The notes: generated by a model from the sequence alone, not told the origin. A DNA stretch of 64,000 nt from Datnioides undecimradiatus (GCA_008933995.1 WARS01000043.1:6626977-6690976); one strand, 5' to 3'; positions 49,746 to 63,510 are shown, counted from the first letter of the stretch. Made by a program: numbers and translations.

Positions 49746-52700
49746 ACTTACTATCTGATTTTGGACAAGCTCGACCAATGGGGCTTTCGTGTATTGCTTC
49801 TGCAGGTGACCACTTTGTTTAAAACACCCATAGGTGACGGTTACTGAAGCACCGACAGTGGTAAGAAATAATAATATATGATGTCAGTGAAATTAAACCG
49901 CCAGTTAAGGTTTAAACAGCTTATTAACACCGTTTTAAACACCACAGTGAATATTTACTCTCACACAAACGTGTCTGAACTGATTTTGTTCCTGCCGGTG
50001 TTCGCCGAGCTAGCTTAAAACAAACTTTATCATTAGCGACATGCTAACAGAACCGTTAGCACAACGTTAGCCGTATGTGTGCAATAAGTTTGATACTGGA
50101 GGATTTTAAATAGTGGAAAGTAACCAAATACACCATTCAAGTACTGAGTTTGCCAATACTAATATCCAGAGTATTTCAGTTATCTTAAACTCAAACGAAA
50201 GCTGTATTTCAGATAAAACTTTATTGGCAGCTGTAGGGAAATTCACCGGCGTCCAGCAGGAAACAGTCAAACACGTCTACCAGCTGTAACGTTACAGTCA
50301 TTAGCACATACACATATCTATGATTATAATCAGATATTATAATAAATACTATTCTGATTTGATTTTAATTCTTGATGTACGTCTTCCTGTTGGTGCAGAT
50401 CTGTGTCAGTGAATTAAACAGTTTAAACGAGTTCAGGAATTAAATAATCATTTAAGTCTTTTTATTTTCAAGTAAATATACAAAAGAATCCCTAGTTTCA
50501 GGTTTTTCCAATGTTAAGGGACTTGCAGCTTTTCTCTGTTTTAATCACAGTTATTGATTAAGTTTCTGAAATTAATATGCAGGGAAGCCAGGCAACAGTG
50601 AAAATAAAAAGATGCCTCTGCAGTTAATGCCCCTCTGTGATATTATTATTAATGGTCATTGTGTTTTCTTTTTGGTATTTCTCTTTAACTCTTGCTGGAA
50701 CGAACATCTGAGGGACTGTTTTAAAATGACTGTTTCACTGCAGTGCTCAGTTTGTCAGGCATGTAAAGATCATAACTGTTACAATACAGTGACCAGTGAA
50801 CAGTGATCTCCTCACTCAGGACAGGTGTACACGCCAGGCTGCAGTGAAACTGCCTGTTTTCTGGGTTGATGTGAAGATGTGAGCGCTGAACACAGCAGAC
50901 AGCAGGTGTGTGGGAGGTATTCAATGTACTCTGTGGTTTGTACTCTGCAAAAGCACCAGTGATGGTGAACAGGTGACAAGGCTCACTGATGTCTATGATC
51001 TGGGGCTGGGTTGAAAGGTGAATACTGTTTTTGATAGACAGGTGCCAGAACACGTACATCACAGGTTGGCGCAGCGTCTGTGCTGACTCTGTCACAATGT
51101 TGAAACAATATTCTCAACATCACCTGACCAGGTGCATGTGTCGTTTATGAGGAGGCACCTGAGGAGGCGTCATGGGAAGAAGTTCCCATGATGCATCACA
51201 AGTTTTTTCTTGTTTTACAGCAGAAACAGGAGGTTTTAGGAAACTGAGCATCAACCTGTTTCTTAGCAGCTAACTCATCTTTGTGATTGATTAACCCATC
51301 CTGGTTGTTTCATTGATGAATGGAACGACGTCACAGCTTAAAGAGCCTGACGTGGTGTTCAGCTGAAGACAGACATGGACATGTGAAAAGGTGAGAGGCA
51401 GAGACCAGAGCGTGTTCATGTGTTTCTGGAAATGTTCAAATGCAGGTAATTTATCTGTCGATCATCTCTCGTTTTCCAGTTTGTGCAGCGACTGTGTTCA
51501 CACTCAAAAAGAGAAGCTGAGGTGACGAGACGTGCGGATCACGCGGATGATGTGAGACCTCCATCGCCTACAGACCTCAACCTCATTCAGGGCTTCAGGT
51601 ACTGAGCTAATGTCCTCCATCTTGTGTCTGAATGTTTGGTCCTTTATGACGAAACAAAGAGTTTGTTTTTGAGTCGATGTATAACAGTGATTTCTGAGCC
51701 ACTGATGTTGTGTTGGAAGATGAAAGTCAGTGGGCTGATGCCTGAGCTGAAACACAGGAAATAATCAGAAACAGATTGGTATGCAGTTGTTGTCTAATCG
51801 CATTCTCGCCCTGTCTTCGCTCGACACATTTCATTATTAATTTGATGTTAACCATAAAATCTTTTATGCTCAATCGGTTGTTGTTCTCTTGTATCGCTTG
51901 AACACTTACAGGGGTGCTCATATTCCATCGTACACACACAATAATAATATTCGTGGTATTAAAGACGGAAGTATGTGACTTTTGGACATTTTTCACATTT
52001 CATGGACTAAATTTTCACTTTGATTGATCTTACATTGAATAAATGATGCAAACACACTGCCCTGAACTGGGATTTGATCTATAATAGAAAATATATTGAT
52101 AACATCGTGACGCAGCAGCAGTGGCGTGTGAGTGTACGTGCTGGTTTGTCCAGCAGATGGCGCTGCCACTCACTGCAGTGACCACGGCCAGCTGACTGGT
52201 TTTACTCCTCTGAACTGTTTCCACTTGGTATTTGTGGGTTTTTACAAACTCTAAAAACAAAACGTTTTGAATATTTTTATAATTCTAAGTCTGGAAAAGA
52301 TGAAATAAATCCCAGCATCGTGTCTGACGAGGCCGTCAGCAGGTTTGACAGGTGGTCATCAGTACACACGGCAGTAAGCTTTTTCTTTATTAAATAATTT
52401 TGGTTTTGCTGTTTTTGTTTTTGGTTTTGTTATTCTTTAATTTTTCTGACAAACCTGAGCTCCCCTCACTTCCTCCGCTGCCTTCAGAACTACGCCACAG
52501 TAAGCTTCTATGTGTTTTGAGGCCGCAGGACATTCTCCCCAGCATCCTGATGTTTCCAGCAACTGGAACATTATTTCATTTGCATCGTTCATCGTGTGCC
52601 ATATTTTTATGTTTATGGCTTCAAAGAAAGAAGTTTGTGTTGTGTATGTCAGCCTGACGGTTGAAACACTACACACTGTTTCAGCTGCACACAGATGTTT

Positions 52701-53490
52701 TAAATCACATCCTCCTGTTGTTTCATAGATTCCATTAAAACACAATTAAATATGGTTTTTATTGTTTTACATGTGTACACAGAGCTTGGTCTTATCTGGA
52801 CGTAGCATGGCGACACAGAGATGATGATGTGTAGTACTAGCTGTGTGGAGTGAGTGCAGTCTGTGTGGAGGAGTGTGTGTCCTCAGGAGGTGGCTGATGT
52901 ATTTGGACAGACAGACTCAGGCGGCTGCTTAGCGTTGAGTGTCTGGGGGCAGTTAACCGTGTTTTCGGATGTGTAGGCGTGTTTGGGGGGTGTCTCTCAA
53001 GCTAAAATGCACCTCAGATGGTTAAAGTGGGGCTGTGACCCCCTCTAGCAGGTGGGAGGCAGTCTGCAGGCTCCACGATCTTCTGATCCTGAGCCTCAGC
53101 TCCACATCACAGGATAAAACCAGAATTTCTTTGGATTTTCTGGGCATTCTGTCTAGGAGGAGGTGTGTGTGTGTGTTCAGACCTTTATCACAGGAAACTG
53201 CTAATACCACACAGCAGAGCTAGATGCAGAGTACTGCACTGAAAGTGTCAATAGGTAAAATGCAGCTGGAGTGTTAGAGCGACAGCTGAGCAGAGCCGTG
53301 GTCTGGAAGCTGAGTGAAGGTGTTTCAGATGAGACTTTAATTCATTTTTTCTCTCATTAAATAAAAAACATTCATTTGTGTTTAATTCTGTTTTATTCTT
53401 TGTTTCTTAAAACAGTCATATTAATATATCAATTATCTGCATCTCACTGGCTCTTAAAGATTCAGCCACTCATCGTCTGCTTCTAAAGCT

Positions 53491-53492
<2 letters not shown>

Positions 53493-53527
<35 letters not shown>
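53493..53527. repeat. (GT)n microsatellite
   Basis: About 17 GT units followed by GTGTCT and GCGCGC variants. Confidence 0.95.
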
Positions 53528-53699
53528 TGTGTCTGTGTCTGTGTGCGCGCGCCTGTAGTGGCTACTTCGTCTTCCGCCGGGCGTTTTGTGCCTGCAGCTG
53601 CGTCTCACACGGCAGATCGTGCTGTTTATCAGCGCAGCAGCAGAATTAATAAAGTCATTAAGTTCAGACAGAAAACAGATTTAAAACCCAGGTAAATGG

Positions 53700-54790
53700 A
53701 GAACGCTGCAGTGCGGTTCCTCAGGGTTCCAAATTACTACAGAACCTTGTTCGTTGAGTATTTACAGAACCATTACATCCACTTTAGAAATAAGATGAAA
53801 ATAACATGTTTACATTTTTCTGTATTTATAATAATTTGTGTGCATGCATTTAAATCGAAATGGTCTTGTAATGGTTCTGCTGTGGTTCTCAGAGAGAACC
53901 AGCCTGCAGCGGTAAGGTTCTTGAAAGTGTGTTTGTGCCGAGGCTTCGCGGACAGCGTGCAGAGACGAGGCTCTGCGGTTCCAGGAACACTTGAGGCAAT
54001 TTCAGGGCTGTCGGAGGAGGTTGTAGGTGTTTTTGGCCGGTTCCACTGTACTCAGAACATTCTTGGGTGTTTCTATGGAACTTAAGGTAACATTCAAGGA
54101 ATTTAGGACCTGAGCTGTCAGGAGGGATATCTTTTGGTTCCAGTGTATTAGAGGAGTTCCTGGCAGTTGATTTCAAAGGGGTAGTGTGTTCTGAAAAGGG
54201 GTTCTCCCACGTTCCACTGGGTTGCAGAGGGTTCCACCAAGATTTAAGGTGTTCTATTTAACATTGTGATCATTTTTAAAGGAACTGTCTGAGTGGGTAC
54301 AATTGGCCTTGCTATGAAGCTGCAGGGATACGTTGATTTCCAGGTGTGGTTCTCCTTATGTTCCCTGCAGGATGTTCACTGCCGCCTCCCAGGCTTGCCC
54401 CAGCATCTAATAGGTTCTTCTATGAGGAGGAACCACAGTGTTTCACAGAGCTCTGAGGCTCATCTAACGGTTCTTTAGTGGGTTCCAAAGGCCCTAAACT
54501 ACGAGACTTGGTGAGAGGGCCTCAGTGTCCTGGAGTTAGTTCCAGGATTTTAAGGATGTTTTGGATAATTCTCAAGGTGCTGCAGGGGATCCAGAGGAGA
54601 CAGATCGTGGGGATCCAGAGGCTTTAGGTTTTCACAGACGCTTATCTTTTATTCGGGCTTATTCGCCCGGCCTGAGTGGGTTTTCACAGTTTTTAAGGAA
54701 TTTCCAAGGATAATCTCAAGGGAATTCCAGGATTACTGGAATAGATTTCAGGTTCCAGGTCCAGAGAAGGTTCCTGACATCGCGGTGATC
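53700..54790. repeat. Degenerate GGTTCC/GGTTCT repeat field
   Basis: GGTTCC, GGTTCT, GAACC and AAGGTTC words recur for about 1.1 kb without a fixed period, resembling a decayed minisatellite. Confidence 0.55.
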
Positions 54791-55425
54791 ACGGTTCAGT
54801 GTCTGAGGAACGAAAACTAAACTCATAAAGAGCAACAACACAGTATAAATTAAATTAAATGAGATAAAAATTTAAGTTAATTGTTTTTTGGAAATATTTC
54901 GCATCGCCATGATCAAATTAATCATGTTTTTAATTTAAAACGTCGGAATTATAATTATTTCTGTTTCCTGTGTTTGAAGCATGGTTGAACCGTCAGAAAT
55001 AATGTAGATTAATTACAGGTTTTATTACTGAGGGCGCATTATTACAATAAGTAAAATAACCAATTGAATAATAATAATATTAATAATGATGGAGGAAGGC
55101 CAAAGCTCTGTTGGTCAGTTTCGATCCGGACCTCATCTTCTTTCGTCTTCCTCCCTCTTCACCAACATGTTTGCAGTAGCGTCTCACGACTTTTTCTCCC
55201 GCGCACAGAAATATTTTTCCAGGCTTCTTCAGACGTTTCCAGTTTCTCTGGAGGGAGGCAGCGGAGCTAAAGGAGATAACATTTAATCAGCGCTGCTCTG
55301 GAGTTTGTGCTTAATTAGAGGAATTCTGCTCCCGCCACGAAACTGAACAGAAATGACTGTTGGAGATGTCAAAAGCCCCGAAACATCAAGAGGCGTGATC
55401 ACAGAAAAATTACATGTTGTTGTTG

Positions 55426-55517
55426 TTATTATTATTATATTAAGTATATATTATTATTATTATTATTATTATTATCATCATCATCATTATTATTATCATT
55501 ATTATTGTTGTTATCGC

Positions 55518-55548
<31 letters not shown>

Positions 55549-55566
55549 GTCATGATTATTATTATC
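55426..55566. repeat. (TTA)n with (TCA) and (TTG) variants
   Basis: About 140 bases of TTA-type trinucleotides. Confidence 0.95.
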
Positions 55567-55688
55567 GGAGTGATTATTGATCGGCGCTCTGCTTCCTCTA
55601 CATTCTAAATTTACAGGCAGATCTTATATCAGTGTGAAATTAAACACTTTTTACTAAAAACAGAGCTATTAGGGGCGGCTTCTCTCCC

Positions 55689-55689
<1 letters not shown>

Positions 55690-55757
<68 letters not shown>
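55690..55757. repeat. Compound (TG)n(AG)n microsatellite
   Basis: About 15 TG units passing directly into about 19 AG units. Confidence 0.95.
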
Positions 55758-55760
<3 letters not shown>

Positions 55761-56578
55761 ATATGTCCGTGCGTAAAAAAGCGCAAATTGGTGCCAAGTT
55801 TGCGCGCCTCCTGTGCTGGGGCCAGCCTGAACGCGGGATGACAGAGGAGATTATTCCACATGAAACCAGTTAATCCCCCCAAATCTGAGGGAGTCTGTGA
55901 GGTTGGAGGAAGTGAATACAGATCTGTGTTTCTGATGCGCCTCAGCATTGCGGTCTCGTATCTGTCCACATCAATCTGGAGCTCAAGGTTTGGTGAGCGG
56001 CCCCGAGTGAAGCACACACGGAAGGTTTTGGATGAAGGATTCAACCTCGTGTCTCCGCTGCAGCGGCCCGTCAACCCCATCAGCACATTCCATGACAGAT
56101 TCAGGCGCTAAACGCCGCGGTTACAGCAGCGCAGAGCCGGGATCTGCCCCGTGCTGACACGTGTGTGAGGGATGTTTGCAGAAATGAAGCCGCTGTTAAA
56201 AATCAGGGCAGACCTGACGCGTAACTCGGTCAGAATGACTGCGCTGTGGTCTGACTCACCACATCCACACATTCCCTCACGTGCTGCGGGTTCAAAAGAG
56301 GTTTTCCGGACATGAAACATGACTGAGTATTGGACAGGTGACGTCACCCCTGCTAAATCTTCCTGTCAGGCTGTCGTTCAAACGTTTCACAGCATCTAAA
56401 CGTGTCCGCTGCGGAGCTGCCCGCACCCTCAACATTCTCAGACCTGCTCCCTCATTAACTGGGAGCTCTCTCCTTCTTTTCAGACACACTTCAAATCGTC
56501 ATCATTTTTTACAGTGCGCGCGGCCCAACACGCGGAAACCCTTATTTGGCGCGCGTCCTGGAAAAAGGAAAAAAACAA

Positions 56579-56750
56579 TGACGCAAAGCGTCACTTGGAC
56601 CAATGAGACGTCAGGAGGTGCGACCAACATCCAAATGAGCTGCTCTTATTTGGAGGTGTCTCCGCCCCTCCCTGATCCACGCCGAGTCCCCTGGGAGCTC
56701 CAGAGCCCTGACCTGGGAGAAGGAGCCTGCTGACACAGAGGAGCTATAAA
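56579..56750 (+). promoter_or_regulatory. TATA/CCAAT promoter of the EBF-type gene
   Basis: TGACGC-AAA-GCGTCA palindrome at 56579-56593, CCAAT at 56600-56604, a GACGTCA half-site at 56608-56614, and TATAAA at 56745-56750, about 590 bases before the first ATG. Surrounding CpG density is raised. Order and orientation fit a plus-strand start near 56.78 kb. Confidence 0.6.
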
Positions 56751-57337
56751 GAGGCCAGAGGGAGGGGGATGAGATTTCGCCGCCCAATCCCTCTGTTCCC
56801 CGGGAGCAGCAGCCTTCCACGGTCCGTCCCTCCCTCTTGTTTGCTAATCATTTCATTTTACTCCTTTTTGAAGCGGTGGCTTGTTTTTTTATCCCACTTT
56901 TCATTTTCCACAATCCGCGGCTGCTCGCCTCCCTCTGATCCCCGGCTCTCCACGCTCCGTTCTCCCGGCGTCAGTGCCTCCGGATCCCGGCTGATTCTTC
57001 TCCGTCTCCTCGGCCCTCTGGAGATGCTCTCCCTGCTCCCAGCTCCTCTCTCCGCCCCTTCTTTTAACTTCAGAGACGCCGGTTTAAAGCCCGCAGCTTC
57101 GAGCCGGGCTGGGATCTAAAAACAACCGCGAAGAAAACCCAGAGGATCCGGCTCTTTTCTTGGATCAGGACCTGGCACTTTGGGGAAGCCTGCCCGTGTG
57201 TCCCTCCTCCCTCCTCCTTCCTCCTCCTCATCGCTCCTCTTTTCTCCACCTTAATCCAGGTGTGCAGTCCTGGCTTTTTGAGTGGCTGGGTACAGGGAGG
57301 ATAATTCCTTCTTCTTTTCTTCTCTTTTCTGGTGAAG

Positions 57338-57490
57338 ATGCCCCAGAAGGACACTTTGATGTTCTCCATCCAGGACAGCTCTGGGGGCCCTGACTATGAA
57401 GGAGGAGCCGCTCCCCACCGGCATGACCTCGGTCCGCTCCTGGATGCAGGGGCGCAGGGGATTTGACGCCAAATACAGCGGCCCAGAGAA
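57338..57490 (+). pseudogene. EBF/COE-family first coding exon, split over three frames
   Basis: EBF (Olf/COE) proteins are zinc-knuckle/IPT/HLH transcription factors of B-cell and neural development. Frame A: ATG at 57338 then MFSIQDSS from 57359 (family start MFGIQ). Frame B: ALTMKEEPLPTGM...VRSWMQG to about 57451 (family MKEEPL...VRSWMQG). Frame C: GAG...NTAAQ at 57451-57486 (family GAGVLDANTAAQ). Each switch needs one base fewer and falls in a G run (57383-57387 and 57449-57452). Read literally, frame A stops at 57464-57466 after 42 residues, and frame B gives an 83-residue product from the ATG at 57396. No GT donor follows NTAAQ, and no second exon is seen. Real disablement, sequence error or internal initiation are all possible. 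The paralogue cannot be named. Confidence 0.6.
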
Positions 57491-60400
57491 AATATCACCG
57501 AAACCGTGCAACTTCCATCTGCCTGCCCGCGGTGCCAGCCTGTTGCTCGGTGCCACAGTTAGAAAAACCAAAAGCGTGGAGGTGAAAGTCATACTGCGTC
57601 TCTGCAGAGCGAAACACGAGAAACAGCAAGTTCAAAGCAAAGTTTAAAGCAGCTCCCTGCCGCTCCACAGTTTCAGTCCAGCTAAAGCTTCAGGCGCAGT
57701 TTCTGAATCTGACAAAAAAACTAAAGAAACAAACCGAGAGGTGCACGCGCTGCTCCACCGTTTTACCGCAAAATCTGTAAACGCAGACATCTGAAAGGCA
57801 AAGTTTGAGTCTGAGCTGTCAGAGCAAATAAAACATTTCTGGCCACATAACATTCATACACAAATGAGTGGGTTCCGTCGTTTATAACTAGAGATAAAAT
57901 GTATCTATAGCAAATAAAAGATTAACCGCGTTAAACTGCGTCAAGGTGAGCTCTGGCTGTTCTGTGATTCATCCCCGGCGGGGCTCAGTGTAGCCAGCGC
58001 GGAGCCGGGAGGTTCTTTTTCACGCCGCCTCCCCACAACCGTGCGGCGGGTCCAGCTTCACCGGCTGCCCGCTGCGAGCATTGCCAGACAGACGCCGAGC
58101 AGCCTCGAACTCTTCTCCGTGTTCGCCACTGAAACCGGAGCCTGAAATAATGTTTCTGTGTCTCTACACCGCGATCGAGACCATTAACAAACGGATGTGA
58201 ACTGCGGTTTGCGTTCCACCAACACGCCGCGCGCAAACAGCGCAGAGACGTTATGCGAGGATAAGGGAGCTGCGGCTGCCAGCGCGCCTGTTCTCCGAGA
58301 GTCCTTAAATAATAATTAAAGATTATTCCGGGGATCATCATTTAAAATTAGTGCGTAGTATTTAATTAAACCATGCAGCAGTTTTCTTCACACAAACGGC
58401 GTCGTCTGTAAATCTATTTGTTTTTTAAAAAGTGTGAATTAAAGCTTATTTATGAACCAACTCCCGGAGAAATACCAGGACAATTTAAGCGGGTCACAGT
58501 TTAAATTGGAGGGTCCTGCGGGTTTTCACATGCGGGATAAAATAATCTTTGCCTTCCGCGGCAGAAAACGAGTGGCGCGGCTTGTGGCAGCGACTTCAGC
58601 TTTGAACAAATATAGAAGTCCGTGAGACACAAAAACTGAACTGACACTTAATTTCACAGGAAGAGTGGAGAGAAAAGCCGAGTCACACTGTTTTAATTCT
58701 TCTTTCGATAAGAAAACAACCAGGAAAAAAACTGTTCAGGTGTCAGAAAATCCACATTTCCTTTGTTTTGATTTTGTTTTGACGATAACGAGAGTTTCTC
58801 GGTGTAAACTGGCGGAGGTCTCTGGGGCGGACCCAGGTGGAGCTGAAGTGAAATCTGACTGTTTAACTCAAGTAAATCGATGTGGGTTTCGCGCAACCCG
58901 GGTTTAAAACCCGGACACGGAGAGAGAGAAACGGGGGACTGGAGGTCTGAACATTCGCACCTTAAACCAGAAACTAAGCGAGCAGACCCGGTTCCATCTG
59001 CACAGGTTAAAGCTAATTCAACAGACATCAGGCTGTGTGTGAACCTGACAGCCGGGCTTCCTGCGGCTGAGCCCGTTAAAACATTCAGATGTGAAAACTG
59101 ATTTAAACTCCTCACACAGGACACACGGCAAACTGATATTTACATGTAGAATTTATCAATAACTTTGTATCAAATATATTGTTTTCTTGATAAATTGATG
59201 AATTAATTGTTAAAATGTCCAGTTTTACATATTTAAATATTAGGTTTTGTCAGCTCACTGCACATATTTTCATTTTTCCTGTGACAGTTTTTCTGTTTTT
59301 TAATTTTAAAAATGACTGAAATGTTTATTAAATCAATTAACAGTCCCAGTTAATTTCCTGTTGACCAGCTAATAAATGATTCGATGTTCAGCCCGTCCCT
59401 GCCTGACACGTGATGGCAACAGATTTACAGGTTTGAGTTTTAACATGAAAACCAGAATAAATTCACATCAAGTTTAAAAACTGATTCAGTGAATTTTAAA
59501 ATCTACAGAAAATAAATGTTGTGACGTTAAATGAAGATGAGACTGTCAACAATGATCCAGACTGAAGGAACAACAAAACGTAATAAACAAACAAACAAAC
59601 AAACTGCATTAAAGGCAGAAAAGACATTTCTATTAAATTTGTCTGGATCTATCAGAGTGAACACGCTCCTGGAAGTGGCAAGTGTGTTGTCAGAGCAGCT
59701 TCTGCAGCTGGACGCTAAAGTCTGAGCGCTGAACTGGCGGAGTCTTCGTCCGTCGCCTCTTCTGCTGAGCCTTCTGCTGGTCTTTGGGGCAGAGGTTGCT
59801 GGTTTCAGGTGATTGAGCGTTTTCAGGCAGATTAATGAGGAAACTCTCAGGTCGCAGGGCGTTGGTGTGTGATTTGCTTCCTGCTGCCCGTTTGAATCAA
59901 ACGTGTCAAACCCAAAAATCAAATATCACGGACTAACCGTGGACGACTCCACATTTCACCAGCGTTAGACAGCATCTCCTCCTCCATTCAGACAGTGAGG
60001 AACAGTAACGGGTGCAGAGGTGGAGACGGAGGCTCTGTAACAGAGACGTGTGATATTAATCTGAAGTGTACAAGAATCAACAGTTTGTAGAACAGACTGG
60101 TGTGTGGAGACATCTGTTAGAGAAGCAGGCTGCATTCACTAAACATTTATTCTGTCAGCAGCCTGAAAACCTGCAGCTGTTTGTCGTTAATCCATCGTGT
60201 CCAGGCTGTTATTGATCACCGATTGGTACTCCGATCGGATGTTTACACAGACCACTTCATGTCTGTGAACGTGGCATGACGGCGTCTGAGCTTCATTTCA
60301 GGCCTCTATCCGTCAGTAATGACGGGAAATCGATGATACAACAATAAAAACAGTTGAGCAGAACATCTTTCAGCATTAATCCAAACAGGAACTTTGTTGA

Positions 60401-63181
60401 TTTGTGAATTAATCTGAGACTGCTTCATCGATAATTAACACTTGAAGCTTCAGTGGTTTTATAACAATTCCTAAAGCCCCAATCAAATGCTGAAGCAGGT
60501 CAGAGCGAGCCCAGAGCGGCTGACAAACGTTTATTTACCATGTTTAACACTGCTAATACACCTGTAAAAGTCAGAGATTGGCCTGCTCATTCCCACACAC
60601 AAACAGGACCGTCCTGCTCACTCCGTTCAATCTGAACACAGATGGAGAAACAAGTGCTTCATCAGCAGCAGCTTCGACTGAGCAACGTGTCACAACGGAA
60701 ACAAGATGACGGTGAACGCACAAAACTAAAAATATAAAACTCAACTAAACATCGAATAATTTGTGCCCCAGCTGATGAAAATAAGACACTGGTTCAAAAG
60801 AACGAAGTTTAGTGTTCTAATTCCCCAGAGTCCGGTCTGAGTGTTGCTTCAGTCACAGGACGTTGGGTTAACGCGGCCGCGTGCAGAAGCTGCAGGTGTG
60901 TGTGTGACGCTGAGTAATGATGCGTCCATGTAACGGCGGCCGGTCCTGTGTGGTGAAATGTGTTTGAACGTGTCTCCTGTCGCATCACATCAGCGGTGTG
61001 TGCAGCAGTGTTGTGTTCCCGCTCTCAGGTTGTTCAAGTCCCCGCGGACCTTCATCAGTAAGTTATTTTGCTAAAATCGACAGTATTAGTTTGGCGCCTC
61101 GACGCCTCGTCTGCTCAGCTGGATTCACTGCCGGTGTGGCAGCGTTGGCCATGACGAACACACACAGTGAAACCCAAAGATCTGACAAACAGAACGGGTC
61201 CTCTAGTCTGAGTCAGCTGGTTTCCCATCTTTAATTACTGTTTTATCAGAAGGATGAAGCCCCATGCCCATTTCTCGCCAGATTTGGGCGCCGAACCACA
61301 AAACCTGGTGCCCGAATTCGAGCCCTTGTTAAAATGTGTTTTTCTTTGTTGGCGTCCATGTTTTTAACGTTTCACATCCGACAGATTAATCCCTCCGCAG
61401 CACGTCGACGCCTCAATACCAAGAATTTAGTTTGTGTTCGAGCCTGAAACTGAAAAAGGTTGAGAAATCAGCAGAAGTCAGAGGTCAAGGCCAGTCTGGG
61501 CCTGTCGGCGTGTGTGTGAGTGTGTGTTGGTGGCATCGCTCTGAAATGTGTTTACAGAGTTAACAGAGTCGTGAACAGCAGCAAAGCCTGAACCAAACCG
61601 GGATGTGCTGGATCGACCTGTCCTGACTCTGTTTCCAGACTCGACTCAATTGATCACAGACTCCGGCTGCTTCCGTCTCCGAGCAAGTCAGAACATCTTC
61701 TGCCCGTTTTTCATCAGAGTCGGTTTCAGGAGCAGCGAAGAGGTCAAACCAAAGATTTCCCGCTAACTTGTCCTAACTGGAGCCGACTGGTGTTCGGCCA
61801 TCTTATTCTCATCAGGCTGATACCTGAGCCGGTTTCTTCTCATGAAGTGTTTCTTGTTGAACTCTTCCTGTGAGTCTGTTTTTAACATCAGAGCTAAAAT
61901 CCCCACAAACCCAACTCAAACTGTAACAGGATGTCGCAGGAAACTGTCAGAGCCATCGCGGTTTCTCTGACCTGAGTCACGTTTCTCGTTTGCTCTAAAT
62001 TAGTTTGTTTAAAGTAAAAAGAATAAAACCCGTTGTTTAGTTTGTCGAGTCCTGAAACAAGCAACTGAATTCAGAGCTTCAGTGGTTCAGTTCGGCAGAT
62101 GATCAGTTACACATTTATCTGTTTAACTTATTTAACACTGTCACAGCTGTTTTAGAGTCAAAGTTTGATTTGCTTTATTAAATCCCGTCCCGTCGATAAC
62201 GGAAGTTTCCATGACGACGAGTTGTTTTCCTGATTCTTGCTGATGTGAAGAGTTAAATGTTCTTTAATGAATCTGAAGCTCATTTCTGCAAAAACAGTCC
62301 GACCGACAGGACTCAGAGCCAGGCCACTTGTAAGTGTGCGCGTGTGTGAAGCTTCAGGTGCACAGATTTCCCCCGGCCCTCCATGACACCGCGGCTGCAG
62401 ACAGAGTGAGTGATCCTGCCCTCCACACCCCAGCTCTGTCCTATGGGGGAGGCGGGGGAGAAGTGGGGGTGAGGTTATAAACTGCAGGTTCCTGCCTAAC
62501 GGGCGCGGGGTAGTTCAGGTAGGGTTTGATGAGACTAATCACGCCCGGGATTCCCACTTGGTTTTGCCATTCGTCATGGGCTCAATCATCGGGCGTTTGG
62601 TGTTCCACCTCGGCGTTCCCCGGGGGCGGGTGGAGTGCGGCGCGCGGGCGGCTGGGTGCAGGAGACAGATCGGTGGCGGTGATGGATCAGAGCGCTTGGA
62701 GACTTTTTATCAGAGAGTCGTAAGTCATGGCGCGCCGAGGAGGATGAGGAGGTCAGTCAAGACCTCCGCTTCGGCCCATCTAAATGTCTTTATTCCCCAC
62801 CCAGGAGAAAGATGCACATCCTTCCTCATTTGCATTTGTCAACACCCTCCCCCCTGCTCCTCCCTCCCTGCTCTTCACATACACACAATTAAACTCTCCT
62901 GGAAAACGTGTTGGATAATTAAATACCAGCAGCTGCCGCTACCGCCTTCGTCATTACTGTAAATTTCCCCAACACGTCGTCCCTTCATGCCGCCGGGCGC
63001 GGAAGTGAAGTTGACTGCAGTAAATAAACCGCCCATAATTCCTGTTACTTCCTTTTTGTCTCCTTGCTGCCTCTGCTGACTGCAAACCGCCACAGGCCGA
63101 TGGCGAATCAGAGGCGGCGACACAAGAAAAGCTGCAAACAATTAACCCGAACTGAGAGGAGCAGGTGACCGGAGTAATGGG

Positions 63182-63182
<1 letters not shown>

Positions 63183-63250
<68 letters not shown>
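63183..63250. repeat. (GT)n microsatellite
   Basis: About 34 uninterrupted GT units, the longest in the window. A shorter (GT)n lies at 63391-63413. Confidence 0.95.
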
Positions 63251-63251
<1 letters not shown>

Positions 63252-63510
63252 TGATTTATGCAAGGCTGCACATTTACTCATGAATACATTTAACCAATCA
63301 GTCTCACACACACGCCCAAGCCGTCTTCTCACCATGTTTCAGCCCAATCATATTAGGTTCATATTACACGCCACGAGCTAACCAAACAGGTGTGTGTGTG
63401 TGTGTGTGTGTGTGCGCGTCTGTGCGCGCAGGTGTGTACATCACCACCTCCTCTGTGTCTGATTTCATTGGAAAAATCCCAACATTCCATCAATGGATTT
63501 TAAATCTCTC

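Larger units (their letters stand above)
49171..56560. other. Intergenic, ube2d3 to EBF-type gene
   Basis: No coding exon could be supported. AT-rich at 49.2-50.6 kb and 54.8-55.1 kb. Repeats: (GT)n 53493-53527, a GGTTCC-rich stretch 53700-54790, (TTA)n 55426-55566, and (TG)n(AG)n 55690-55757. Confidence 0.6.

Noticed and set aside
57396-57647. 83-codon frame MKEEPLPTGM... as a separate small protein
   Set aside because: Its first third is the middle part of an EBF first exon. The remainder looks like out-of-frame or intronic sequence.
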